Source of the DNA: an uncultured Pelagibacteraceae bacterium | GTDB lineage: Bacteria; Pseudomonadota; Alphaproteobacteria; Pelagibacterales; AG-422-B15 | Reading direction: 5' to 3' | DNA length: 45,644 bases | Assembly (NCBI GenBank): GCA_902598405.1 | Contig: CACKBQ010000010.1 | Location: 1-45,644 of the forward strand | Part shown: positions 25,187-33,637 of the stretch, in pieces | How positions within the stretch are numbered: position 1 is the first letter of the stretch | Layout: every line of letters starts with the position of its first letter | The notes under the pieces: generated by a model | Database searches by the model: none | Seen by the model: only the letters and a program-made list of their open reading frames with translations | What the model was told of the DNA's origin: nothing | Translations under genes and position numbers: made by a program

Positions 25187-25996
25187 ATGAAAATGTCAAA
25201 TGAGATAAATGAATTTTTGAAATTTTCATTTAAATTAGCTGATACTGCTAGGCAGATTTCTTTATTTTATTTTAAAAAAAAAATTAGAACCATTAATAAG
25301 AATATAGAGAGCTTCGATCCAGTTACTATAGCGGACATTAAGATTCAAAGAAAATTAAATCGAATTATTTTAGATAGCTATCCGGATCACTCAATATTTG
25401 GTGAGGAAGAAAGTTTTATTAAAAAAAGTATATATGAATGGTGCATTGATCCTATTGATGGAACTAAATCGTATATACAGGGAGTTCCATTATGGGGAAC
25501 ATTAATTTCATTATCTAAAAAAGGAAAAATTATATTAGGACTTGTGGATATCCCAGCTCTTGATGAGAGGTATGTCGGACATTCTAATACTTCATACAAG
25601 ATTGCAAAAAATATTAAAAAAAAATTGAAAGTAAAAAACAATAAGAAGTTATCAGAGGCAATTTTAAACACAACATCACCTTACGTATTTGCGAATAAAA
25701 ATGATCAGTGGCATTTTGAAGAATTGGCAAAAATAACAAAATCAACGCGTCTTGGAGGTGATTGCTACAGTTATTGCTTATTGGCAGATGGTTTTGTTGA
25801 TATTGTTTTAGAAAGTGGTCTAAAGCCTTGGGACATCAGGGCACTAGAACCTATAATTAAAAATGCAGGAGGATTAATTAAAACTTGGGAAGGTGGTAAA
25901 ATTTATAATGGAGGCAGTGTAATTGCTTGCACCAATAAAAAATTATTCCAGGAAAGTAAATCAATTTTGACCAAAAAAAAACCCAGATCAAGATGA
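25187..25996 (+). CDS. hisN: Histidinol-phosphatase, IMPase type (HisN)
   Basis: IMPase-fold phosphatase that removes phosphate from histidinol-phosphate, the penultimate step of histidine synthesis in organisms lacking the HAD-type enzyme. The 269 residues have FGEEE (71-75), IDPIDGTKSYIQGVPLWGT (87-105), the HisN-like TRLGGDCYSYCLLADG, and LKPWDIRALEPIIKNAGG. The last two segments separate HisN from SuhB (compare 13173-13961). Its TGA stop lies in the loop of a strong terminator. Confidence 0.85.
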   Translation: MKMSNEINEFLKFSFKLADTARQISLFYFKKKIRTINKNIESFDPVTIADIKIQRKLNRIILDSYPDHSIFGEEESFIKKSIYEWCIDPIDGTKSYIQGVPLWGTLISLSKKGKIILGLVDIPALDERYVGHSNTSYKIAKNIKKKLKVKNNKKLSEAILNTTSPYVFANKNDQWHFEELAKITKSTRLGGDCYSYCLLADGFVDIVLESGLKPWDIRALEPIIKNAGGLIKTWEGGKIYNGGSVIACTNKKLFQESKSILTKKKPRSR

Positions 25997-26008
25997 CTGG
26001 GTTTTTTT
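25975..26008. terminator. Bidirectional Rho-independent terminator
   Basis: CCCAG (25982-25986) pairs with CTGGG (25997-26001), extended by an A-run on the left pairing with seven T on the right (26002-26008), with a 10-nt loop. It works on both strands: for hisN, whose stop is in the loop, and for the convergent SCP2 gene. This is the clearest terminator in the window. Confidence 0.85.
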
Positions 26009-26027
26009 ATTTTTAAGCTAAGCAGAT

Positions 26028-26342
26028 TTATGCAAGCGCATCCATCACAGATTGTAATTTCATAGCAATAGACATATCACCAGAAACTTTTAGTTTACCC
26101 TGCATAAACGCAGAAGTGCCATCAACTTCGCCTGATCTCATTTGTTCAAATGTCTCAAGTGACATTGATAAAGTGCAATCCGCATCCTTATCTTCATCTG
26201 AGACAGTATTAGGACTAGATTTTCCGTCTAAATAAATACATCCAGCGCCTTCGAAATCAAATTTTACTGTTGCTCCAAGTCCAGTATCTTTGCCTTCAAT
26301 ACCTTTTTGGAATTCAGCCAATAAACTAGCAACATCAGCCAT
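26028..26342 (-). CDS. SCP2 sterol-binding domain protein
   Basis: A 104-residue single-domain SCP2 protein: AELLAEFQKGIEGKD-like start (VASLLAEFQKGIEGKD), central FDFEGAGCIYLDGKSS, DADCTLSMSLETFEQM, and the C-terminal FMQGKLKVSGDMSIAMKLQ. The fold binds lipids or other hydrophobic molecules in a tunnel; the bacterial ligand is unknown. It is a single gene, convergent with hisN and divergent from the DNA glycosylase. Confidence 0.92.
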   Translation of the reverse strand: MADVASLLAEFQKGIEGKDTGLGATVKFDFEGAGCIYLDGKSSPNTVSDEDKDADCTLSMSLETFEQMRSGEVDGTSAFMQGKLKVSGDMSIAMKLQSVMDALA

Positions 26343-26395
26343 AATTTTTCTCCATTAATTGTTTAGAATGGCAAATAAAACAATTTACATTATAT

Positions 26396-27040
26396 ATGTC
26401 AATATTAAATTTAGCTTATATGAAAAAACCATATTTCTGGGAAAAAGCAAAAAAATTTTTGATTAATAAAGACAAAAAACTTGGAAAAATTATTTTAAAT
26501 TATCCAAAAGATTTTCTTTATTCAAAATCGGATCCTTTTTATACGTTAGCACGATCAATAGTTGGTCAACAAATCTCGGTTAAGGCAGCAGAGGCGGTAT
26601 GGATTAAATTTGAAAAAAAAGTAAAAAAGGTGACGCCAAAAAATACAATAAATTTACATCATATGAGCTTTAAAGCTTGTGGTCTTTCTCGTCAGAAAAT
26701 AACTTATTTGAAATCACTATCACTTGCTTTTATTAATAAAGATATTAATCCAATTAATTGGCAAAATTACTCAGATGAGAAAATAATTGCAGAATTAATT
26801 AAGATTAAAGGTATTGGTCGATGGACAGCCGAGATGTATCTTATTTTTAATCTTTGCCGACCCGATATTTTTCCTGCTGACGATTTGGGATTAATAAAAG
26901 GAATTTGTTATTGTTATAACATTAATTATCCAATTGCTAGAGAGGATGCTGTTAAAATGTCTACTAAGTGGAAACCATACAGATCGGTTGCCACATGGTA
27001 TTTTTGGCGAAGCTTAGACCCTATTCCAGTAGAATATTAA
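26396..27040 (+). CDS. DNA-3-methyladenine glycosylase, HhH-GPD family
   Basis: Base-excision repair glycosylase of the AlkA/MAG branch that removes alkylated purines. The 214 residues show LARSIVGQQISVKAA (51-65), the helix-hairpin-helix LIKIKGIGRWTAEM (134-147) and the catalytic Asp in FPADDLGL (Asp162/163). It lacks the N-terminal AlkA domain, like yeast MAG. No Fe-S Cys cluster is present, so it is not an Nth/MutY type. The start may be Met9 (MKKPYFWEK). The PlsC-like gene follows after 7 nt. Confidence 0.85.
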   Translation: MSILNLAYMKKPYFWEKAKKFLINKDKKLGKIILNYPKDFLYSKSDPFYTLARSIVGQQISVKAAEAVWIKFEKKVKKVTPKNTINLHHMSFKACGLSRQKITYLKSLSLAFINKDINPINWQNYSDEKIIAELIKIKGIGRWTAEMYLIFNLCRPDIFPADDLGLIKGICYCYNINYPIAREDAVKMSTKWKPYRSVATWYFWRSLDPIPVEY

Positions 27041-27047
27041 AACTATT

Positions 27048-27866
27048 ATGAACAAACTAAATTTCACATATGCATCCAAAATGGAACATAATCTTGCGCA
27101 AAGACTTATTATTAAGTTTATAGAAAATTTAACAGGTAAAAGAAAATTAGAAAAAATATATAAAAATTACGCTTCGAAAAATAATAAACCTGTAGATTTC
27201 TGGACAGACATTATTGACTTAATGAATATCAAAATAATCAATAAATCAAAAAAGCCTCTTAATATTCCGAAGAAAGGGCCGTTGATGATTATAGCTAATC
27301 ATCCTTTTGGCATCATTGATGGTCTGATTTTATGCTCACTTGTTTCAAAGCGGAGAACAGATTTCAAAATAATGACACATGAAACTCTAAAATTTCTTCC
27401 ACAATTAGACACTTTTATACTACCTGTCGATTTTAGTAATGATAAAAAAGAAACCATAAAATATAATATTGAGACAGCTAGAAGAGCTAAAAATCATTTA
27501 TTAAATGATGGTGTTCTTATTATTTTTCCATCAGGGAGTGTTTCAACAGCTAAAAATCTAAAGTCAGAAGCTAAGGATGACGAGTGGAAAATATTTCCTG
27601 CTAAGTTAATTCAGCAGACAAAAACTGACGTAATACCAATTTATTTTGATGGTAAAAATGGTTTTTTATTTCATCTCTTTGCAAGTAAATTAAATAATCA
27701 AACATTAAAATATTCGTCATACATACACGAAACAAAAAAGAAGATTGGAAAAGATATCATCATTTATTCTGGCAATAAAATTAAATACGATGAAATAAAA
27801 AATATATCAGATAGAGGTGAGTTAACAAGATTTTTAAAACTTGCCACTTATAGTTTAAAAAAATAA
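27048..27866 (+). CDS. PlsC-like lysophospholipid acyltransferase
   Basis: Glycerophospholipid acyltransferase-fold protein of 272 residues. The acceptor motif reads ANHPFGIIDG, an H-x5-D spacing rather than the usual H-x4-D; this NHP-G--DG form occurs in a known sub-branch of the family. Further on are FILPVDFSND and the FPSGSVS motif (equivalent to FPEGTRS). A hydrophobic stretch surrounds the active site. The acyl acceptor could be lysophosphatidate or another lipid such as an ornithine lipid precursor; sequence does not decide. Confidence 0.78.
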   Translation: MNKLNFTYASKMEHNLAQRLIIKFIENLTGKRKLEKIYKNYASKNNKPVDFWTDIIDLMNIKIINKSKKPLNIPKKGPLMIIANHPFGIIDGLILCSLVSKRRTDFKIMTHETLKFLPQLDTFILPVDFSNDKKETIKYNIETARRAKNHLLNDGVLIIFPSGSVSTAKNLKSEAKDDEWKIFPAKLIQQTKTDVIPIYFDGKNGFLFHLFASKLNNQTLKYSSYIHETKKKIGKDIIIYSGNKIKYDEIKNISDRGELTRFLKLATYSLKK

Positions 27867-27872
27867 CTCAGA

Positions 27873-28892
27873 TTATATATAGTTAGCTAGCTCAGATTCA
27901 CACATTATTTTGACTAAGTCATCAATATTGGTTTTAGGGCTCCATGCAAGAGTCTTTTTTGCTTTTTTAGAGTTGCCAAATGTTCTATCAACTTCAGATT
28001 TTCTGAAGAAACTTTCATTGATTTTCACAATAATTTTATTTGTTTGTTTGTCGATGGCAACTTCGTTCATTCCTTTACCTTTCCATAAAATATTAAATCC
28101 ATAATATTTTGCCACTTTATTAATGAAGGTCTTAATATTATAATTTTTTCCAGACGAAATTACATAATCGTCTGGTTTTTTTTGTTGAAGCATTTTCCAC
28201 ATTGCTTCAACGTAATCAGCTGCATAACCCCAATCTCTTCGCACATATATGTTTCCAACTTGAAGGCAAGATTTCATGTTAAACTTTACTTGAGCTAAAT
28301 CACTTACTATTTTTTGTGCAACGAATTCTTTTCCTCTTAAAGGTGAGTCGTGGTTGAATAATATGCCTGAGCAACAGTATAATTTATAAGCTTCTCTATA
28401 TAAGTTTATCATCCAATGTGAATGCAGTTTTGAAATAGCATAGGGACTAACAGGCTGAAAATAAGTTTTTTCATCTTGAAGTTTTAATTTTGTTGTCCCA
28501 AACATCTCTGAGGATGAGGCCTGATAAAGTTTTGTTTTTTTTGAGAAGTATCTTATCGCTTCAAGAAGCCTGATAACACCAAGAGAATTTACATTGGACG
28601 TATAGACTGGACTTGTAAACGATTTATCAACAAATGATTGCGCTGCTAAATTATATATTTCAAAAAATTTTTCCTCTCTAATAACTTTGTTAATGTTATT
28701 TTCTTCTAACATTTCAAAGGGTATTATTTTAATTTCATTAGTAAGTTGAAGTTTTTTTAATCTCCAAAAATCGCGATTTGCATTTTGTCTTTCACCACCA
28801 AAGACTTGGTAGTTTTTTTCAAGAAGAAATTTCGCTAGATACGCACCATCTTGTCCAGAAACTCCTGTTATTAAAGCTTTTTTTCTTGCCAT
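27873..28892 (-). CDS. gmd: GDP-mannose 4,6-dehydratase-like enzyme
   Basis: Extended SDR enzyme forming a GDP-4-keto-6-deoxy sugar. The 339 residues have TGVSGQDGAYLAKFLLEK, NLAAQSFVDKSF, the active site ASSSEMFG (Ser127, Glu129), YAISK (Tyr151, Lys155) and FNHDSPLRGKEFV. Spacing of Glu to Tyr matches known Gmd. The RRSS-like nucleotide-binding segment is altered to ERQNANRDFWRL. Since a GDP-heptose pathway is encoded at 39679-42505, its substrate might be GDP-heptose (as for DmhA) rather than GDP-mannose; that is inference. It stands apart from the main polysaccharide operon. Confidence 0.85.
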   Translation of the reverse strand: MARKKALITGVSGQDGAYLAKFLLEKNYQVFGGERQNANRDFWRLKKLQLTNEIKIIPFEMLEENNINKVIREEKFFEIYNLAAQSFVDKSFTSPVYTSNVNSLGVIRLLEAIRYFSKKTKLYQASSSEMFGTTKLKLQDEKTYFQPVSPYAISKLHSHWMINLYREAYKLYCCSGILFNHDSPLRGKEFVAQKIVSDLAQVKFNMKSCLQVGNIYVRRDWGYAADYVEAMWKMLQQKKPDDYVISSGKNYNIKTFINKVAKYYGFNILWKGKGMNEVAIDKQTNKIIVKINESFFRKSEVDRTFGNSKKAKKTLAWSPKTNIDDLVKIMCESELANYI

Positions 28893-28997
28893 TTTTTTTT
28901 AAAAAATTTATTGATTTACCTAATGTATTATATATCAACTCTACCAATTACAAGCAATTCAATTAGATAAATTTCATAAGACTTTTACTTTATAATA

Positions 28998-29945
28998 ATG
29001 AAAAATAAAAATATAAATTTTAAAATTGTTTCATTTTATAGATTTAAAGAAATCAAAAATAAAACAACTCTAAAAATTCTTTTTGATGATTTTTTAAAAG
29101 ATAAGTTTGTCCGAGGAACAATACTTCTAGCTGATGAGGGAATTAATGGTTCATTAGCCAGCTCTATAGAAAATATAGATAAGTGTTTGCAGTTCATTAA
29201 AAAAAAATTGAAAATTAAAAAGTTACATTTGCAAGAGAATGAAGTTCAATTTATTCCTTTCAATCGTATGAGAGTCAGACTTAAAAAGGAAATTGTTTCA
29301 CTAGGAAAGGGAGAAATAAAAATTAATGATTTTAGTAATACTCATCTAAGCCCTAAAGAATGGGATAATTTCGTTAGAGGAAAAGAAGTAAAAATAATCG
29401 ATACAAGAAATAGATACGAAGTTCAAATTGGAAAATTTAAGAAAGCAATTAATCCTTTTATTTCATCTTTTAGAGAATTTCCTAAGCAGTTAAATAATCT
29501 TGATATTAAAAAAACTGACAAAATTGCAATTTATTGCACAGGAGGAATAAGGTGTGAAAAAGCAACTGAATATATGAAGTTGAAAGGATATAAAAATGTA
29601 TTTCAATTAGATGGCGGTATATTAAATTACATTGATTATAAAATGAAAAATAAATCAAAATCAATGTGGCAGGGAGAATGTTTTGTTTTTGATAACAGAG
29701 TTACAGTAAGTAATAATCTTAAACCTGGAAGGTATATTCAGTGCTATGGGTGTAGAATGCCAATTTCAGTAAAGGATACTAAATCAAGTAAATACATAAA
29801 AGGTGTTTCATGCCCATATTGCTATGAAACTAGATCAAATAAACAAAAAAATAACTCTAAAATTAGACAGAGGCAAATAGAAGACAACGAAAAAAAAGGT
29901 ATTTACCACACTTTTAAAAGAATAAAAGCTTTAGACATGACTTGA
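28998..29945 (+). CDS. trhO: tRNA uridine(34) hydroxylase TrhO
   Basis: Rhodanese-domain enzyme that makes 5-hydroxyuridine at tRNA wobble position 34 in an oxygen-dependent way. The 315 residues have an N-terminal acylphosphatase-like domain (LADEGINGSLAS), a central rhodanese domain with the catalytic loop YCTGGIRCEKA (Cys180), and a C-terminal Cys-rich part (CYGCRMPIS, CPYCYE) probably binding zinc. It is the only plus-strand gene between gmd and the polysaccharide operon, and ends 3 nt from the convergent ligase gene. Confidence 0.92.
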   Translation: MKNKNINFKIVSFYRFKEIKNKTTLKILFDDFLKDKFVRGTILLADEGINGSLASSIENIDKCLQFIKKKLKIKKLHLQENEVQFIPFNRMRVRLKKEIVSLGKGEIKINDFSNTHLSPKEWDNFVRGKEVKIIDTRNRYEVQIGKFKKAINPFISSFREFPKQLNNLDIKKTDKIAIYCTGGIRCEKATEYMKLKGYKNVFQLDGGILNYIDYKMKNKSKSMWQGECFVFDNRVTVSNNLKPGRYIQCYGCRMPISVKDTKSSKYIKGVSCPYCYETRSNKQKNNSKIRQRQIEDNEKKGIYHTFKRIKALDMT

Positions 29946-29948
29946 TGT

Positions 29949-31214
29949 TTACTTGGTATGAGATATTCCCAAGTAAAATCCTATTGGCAAAAAATAAATA
30001 ATATTTATCCAATTATGAAAAATATTTTGAGTTGGAAGTAAAGGAAAAACCGTTATTAATATACATGCAAATAAACATATTTTAAAATTTCTCTCGGACT
30101 CACTTAAAGTACTATTTTTTTTATTAATTTTAAAATGTAGAAAATAATATATTAAATAAAACAAGCCAATTATAAAAAATATTAATCCTACTAATCCTAG
30201 CTCTGCCAAGATTTGCATTAGACTATTATGTGGGTGAGTAGAACAAGAATACTCATCGTATGAGTATTGTTTTTCATCACACAAAACTCTAAAAGAGTTT
30301 GGCCCACTTCCAAAAAATAAATTATTTTTAAATATATTAAATGCAGTGTTTATCAAACTGTGATGCTGTTCTGAAAATAAATACAATTTATTAAAAGTCG
30401 TTATATCAGATTTTTGTTCTTGATTATCATTTTCAATTCCTAACTGAGTTAAGGTATAGTCAATATTTCTGGTTTTAATTTCTGGATTATATACTGAAAT
30501 AAAAAAAATTATTATTAATGAGAATATAAGAGAAAAAAATCTAATCTTGCGATACTTTTCAATAAAAAGGACAATGAATAATGTAGCAATTATTAAAAAT
30601 GCGAAGGCAGTTCTCTCTCCAGATAAATAAACAAGAACATCGCATAGTATTAACAATAAAAAAGAAGCAATTAAATGGATTTTTGAATTCAAGTGGCTAA
30701 AAATTATTAATCCAAATATAAGTGGGAATAATCTAGAAATATAACTACCTAATAATAAATCATCATTAAGTGGTAAAGTAAGCCGTGTCAATTTTGATGT
30801 GTACCCAAAAATACTTTCATCATAAAAAAATTGGTAATAACCATCAGTTAGCGCAAATATAAAAGCAGCCATTAAAAAATATCCAAATTTTTTAATAAAA
30901 TAGTTGTCTAAATCAATAAAATACCAAATAGCCAAAGCCAATAAAATGAACCTAAAATAAAACACTACTGACTTTAATGATAATAAAGGATCAACTGAAA
31001 TTATTGATGAGAATATTAAAAAAATATAGAAGAAACCAAAAAAAATGGTGAAGTAATTATTATAATATTTATGTAACTTTTTTTTAAATATTAAATAGAG
31101 AAAAAAAAAACTTAATACAGAGATAGACAAGTCAGGGAGAAAAGGACCTGTGAGAAGAAAAAAAGGTAAAAGATAAATTAAATATCTACCGTATCTATTA
31201 AATAATACTTCCAA
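29949..31214 (-). CDS. O-antigen ligase/polymerase (Wzy_C family)
   Basis: Polytopic membrane protein of 421 residues with about 11-12 helices and one long periplasmic loop (about 245-325). The loop holds FGSGPNSFR and STHPHNSLMQILAELGLVG, the O-antigen ligase/Wzy_C hallmark with the His implicated in ligation. It may attach polysaccharide to lipid A core (WaaL) or polymerise repeat units; a second polymerase-like gene at 36783-38063 makes WaaL the better guess. Last gene of the long minus-strand operon. Confidence 0.82.
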   Translation of the reverse strand: MEVLFNRYGRYLIYLLPFFLLTGPFLPDLSISVLSFFFLYLIFKKKLHKYYNNYFTIFFGFFYIFLIFSSIISVDPLLSLKSVVFYFRFILLALAIWYFIDLDNYFIKKFGYFLMAAFIFALTDGYYQFFYDESIFGYTSKLTRLTLPLNDDLLLGSYISRLFPLIFGLIIFSHLNSKIHLIASFLLLILCDVLVYLSGERTAFAFLIIATLFIVLFIEKYRKIRFFSLIFSLIIIFFISVYNPEIKTRNIDYTLTQLGIENDNQEQKSDITTFNKLYLFSEQHHSLINTAFNIFKNNLFFGSGPNSFRVLCDEKQYSYDEYSCSTHPHNSLMQILAELGLVGLIFFIIGLFYLIYYFLHFKINKKNSTLSESERNFKICLFACILITVFPLLPTQNIFHNWINIIYFLPIGFYLGISHTK

Positions 31215-31226
31215 AACAGTAATACT

Positions 31227-31712
31227 TTACTTTGCCTTTATTCTTTTTTTCCATCTCTTGTACTTTGGCCAATCTTCCTTAGATATTATATATCCAATGC
31301 AATTTAGAGATCCACAATTACAAACATGATCATTAAAATCATCTTTATCAAAATCATATCCATAATCATAAGAAAATTCATCGCCTTTTGATATTTTCTT
31401 AATTGACGTGATCCAAATTTTTCCCCGTACTATGTCTACCTCACAATTTGGAGAGCATGAGTGATTAATATATCTTGCTTTATTATATAATGGAGATCCA
31501 TCAATATCGTATCTGCTATTTAATTCAAAAATATAAACAGACCCCGTAGTTTTTGAGTTTAAATATCTTTTGATCCGGTTTTCTGAAATCTTATCGCCTT
31601 CAGCTTTTGTTACTTTTTTTCCTATGTATTCTATAATTTTTTTACCTTTTTTAATATCCTCCGTAGCAAATACACCTGTTCCATGAACTTTTGATTTTCT
31701 TACTTCCCACAT
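31227..31712 (-). CDS. SET-domain protein-lysine methyltransferase
   Basis: A 161-residue protein made up almost only of a SET domain plus post-SET zinc motif. Visible are KVHGTGVFATEDIKKG, YINHSCSPNCE (82-91; the Asn-His AdoMet contact), DEFSYDYGYDF (catalytic Tyr region), and CNCGSLNCIG (Cys131, 133, 138). It should methylate Lys on a protein, but the target is unknown. It is embedded in the polysaccharide operon, 3 nt after the wzz-like gene and 12 nt before the ligase gene, which is an unusual place. Confidence 0.88.
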   Translation of the reverse strand: MWEVRKSKVHGTGVFATEDIKKGKKIIEYIGKKVTKAEGDKISENRIKRYLNSKTTGSVYIFELNSRYDIDGSPLYNKARYINHSCSPNCEVDIVRGKIWITSIKKISKGDEFSYDYGYDFDKDDFNDHVCNCGSLNCIGYIISKEDWPKYKRWKKRIKAK

Positions 31713-31714
31713 TA

Positions 31715-32884
31715 CTAATCAGTACGATTTGAGATGGAAACATCTCTTACAAATAAATATATTAGTGATACCACTAAACCAAGTAATATAGATACTATTA
31801 AATACAACAAATAGGGAAATTTTGATTTTTCTACCGTTACTGAGCTAATATTAAAGTTTACTAAACGAAAATCACTTGAGTACATTTGTTTTTTGATGAA
31901 ATCTATAACAAGATTTTCTGTGAAGTAGTTTTTTTCTAATTCAGGTAAATATATATTTTTATTTTCTCTCTCAAGATCAATAATTTTTTTACCTTCATTA
32001 AAAATAATATTGTCTAAGGAATGTAACGATTTATCAGAAATACTTTGTTTAACCGATCTTAGTATATCATAGCCAAAAAGATATGCTGGATAACTATTAA
32101 ATGTATTTGATAAAAATTTTGTGACGGCCATTGTGTCTTCAATAATGATTCTGTTATCTTCCTTATGTGATAGAGATGACAGAATTTCAACTTGTGGCTC
32201 TTTCCATCCTAAATTTTCAGCAGTAGAGATATGCTGATTAAGAACCTCAATTATACTTGTTCTTTGATTCAATAAGTCTTTTTCTATATCAGGCAATTCG
32301 TCTTTACCAGAGTTTAACATGGCAATATTTTGTTCCTTCTCTATTTCATAAAAGCGATCTCGAATCATATTCTGATAAATTGTGTCTGAATTTAATTTAT
32401 TAATTAGACTTTCTTTGGAAATATTATTTAATTCTGGAATTGTATAAGTTAAAAATTTTTTTGAAAAATCACTGTTATATGTTTTTAATGAGACTGATAA
32501 ATATTCAGGCCTTACATCAAACTCAAAATACGAAAAAATATCACTGGGAACTTCGTTCTCGGCAAAGTTATTACTTTTTATAAATTTTTTATAAATTTCT
32601 TCTATTTTCCTCTCATCTTGAATATTAGTTTTGAATAAATGAAATAATTTTTCAGTATTAAAGTCATATGTTAAATTATCAAGATTTGAAGTGTCTAAAT
32701 TATTTTCTAATTCTGCTTTTTTGTAAATTTTTATATTCGCTCGATACTCTTGCGGAGTGTTGACGTAGAGATATGTAAAAAATATTACAGATAAAAAGAT
32801 TAAGCTTATAACAATGGCTAAGTTATTCTTAATATATAAGATAAGTGACTTAAGATTATAAATTTTTTCATTATCATCATTCAT
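31715..32884 (-). CDS. Wzz-like polysaccharide chain-length regulator
   Basis: Inner-membrane protein of 389 residues with the Wzz/PCP-1 layout: a membrane helix at about 18-38, a long periplasmic, mostly helical part (with ILNQHISTAENLGW-type helices), and a second helix at about 363-383 preceded by KSKFPYLLY. No C-terminal kinase domain is present, so it is PCP-1 rather than a BY-kinase type. It probably sets the modal length of the polymer made by the Wzy-like protein in the same operon. Sequence conservation is low; the call depends on topology and context. Confidence 0.72.
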   Translation of the reverse strand: MNDDNEKIYNLKSLILYIKNNLAIVISLIFLSVIFFTYLYVNTPQEYRANIKIYKKAELENNLDTSNLDNLTYDFNTEKLFHLFKTNIQDERKIEEIYKKFIKSNNFAENEVPSDIFSYFEFDVRPEYLSVSLKTYNSDFSKKFLTYTIPELNNISKESLINKLNSDTIYQNMIRDRFYEIEKEQNIAMLNSGKDELPDIEKDLLNQRTSIIEVLNQHISTAENLGWKEPQVEILSSLSHKEDNRIIIEDTMAVTKFLSNTFNSYPAYLFGYDILRSVKQSISDKSLHSLDNIIFNEGKKIIDLERENKNIYLPELEKNYFTENLVIDFIKKQMYSSDFRLVNFNISSVTVEKSKFPYLLYLIVSILLGLVVSLIYLFVRDVSISNRTD

Positions 32885-32890
32885 AAAAAT

Positions 32891-33631
32891 CTAACTTAGT
32901 TTAAGAATACATAATCGAGTATCCTCTATCCACTTAATATCATATTTTTCAGAAATAGAATGCAAATATTTTCCTACAGGATTTGTTACATCATAGTCAT
33001 GCCAGAGAATCACACCTGGTCTTTTTATGAAAGAAATGCAATTTTTGGTATCAGACTTAACAGTTTCATAATCATGGCCACCATCAATAAAAGCTAACGA
33101 AAAATCATATAAACTAAAATCTAGTTTTGTTGAGTCTGTGTAAATTTGATTAATATTATCAAAATTTTTAAAATCCTTATCCTTACGTTTAAGATCTCTT
33201 ATTAATTTTTTGTCATAATCCAAATAATCATCCTTACGATCAATATTTTCAATCTTTTCACCTTCGGGTAAGTCAACCGTAAATATATTGGATTTATTTT
33301 TAATATTGAGAGCGCAATTAATAGTTGTCTTGCCATTAAAAGTTCCTATTTCTAAGACGTTTTCTCCATCTTTTAAGTTTGAGGCAAATGCAGTTATAAT
33401 AAGCATCTCTAGTCTAGAAACGTTACCACCTGATAAATTTAAATTTTTAAGTTTTAAGGATACCTCCTCCCATTTTATAATTTTATTTATTGAAATTGTA
33501 TCTATAGAATTTTTTCTTGAAATATGCAGTCTGTAGTACGTAAGCACTGACTTCCATATATTTACATCATATAAAAATCTAAAAATAAAAAAGATTAAAA
33601 GTTTTATAAAAATTTTAATTCTGTAAATCAT
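32891..33631 (-). CDS. Class I SAM-dependent methyltransferase
   Basis: A 246-residue protein with an N-terminal hydrophobic helix (about 5-20) and a Methyltransf_24-type domain: ENVLEIGTFNGKTTINCAL as AdoMet motif I, FTVDLPEGE, LAFIDGGHDYETVKSDTKN, and VILWHDYD. In polysaccharide clusters such proteins O-methylate sugars; the target here is unknown. It lies 6 nt from the wzz-like and dehydratase genes on either side. Confidence 0.8.
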   Translation of the reverse strand: MIYRIKIFIKLLIFFIFRFLYDVNIWKSVLTYYRLHISRKNSIDTISINKIIKWEEVSLKLKNLNLSGGNVSRLEMLIITAFASNLKDGENVLEIGTFNGKTTINCALNIKNKSNIFTVDLPEGEKIENIDRKDDYLDYDKKLIRDLKRKDKDFKNFDNINQIYTDSTKLDFSLYDFSLAFIDGGHDYETVKSDTKNCISFIKRPGVILWHDYDVTNPVGKYLHSISEKYDIKWIEDTRLCILKLS

Positions 33632-33637
33632 AATTAA

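Noticed and set aside
27290-27330. H-x5-D motif in the PlsC-like protein as a broken active site
   Set aside because: The NHP-G--DG spacing is found in a known sub-branch, and the FPSGS motif is intact.
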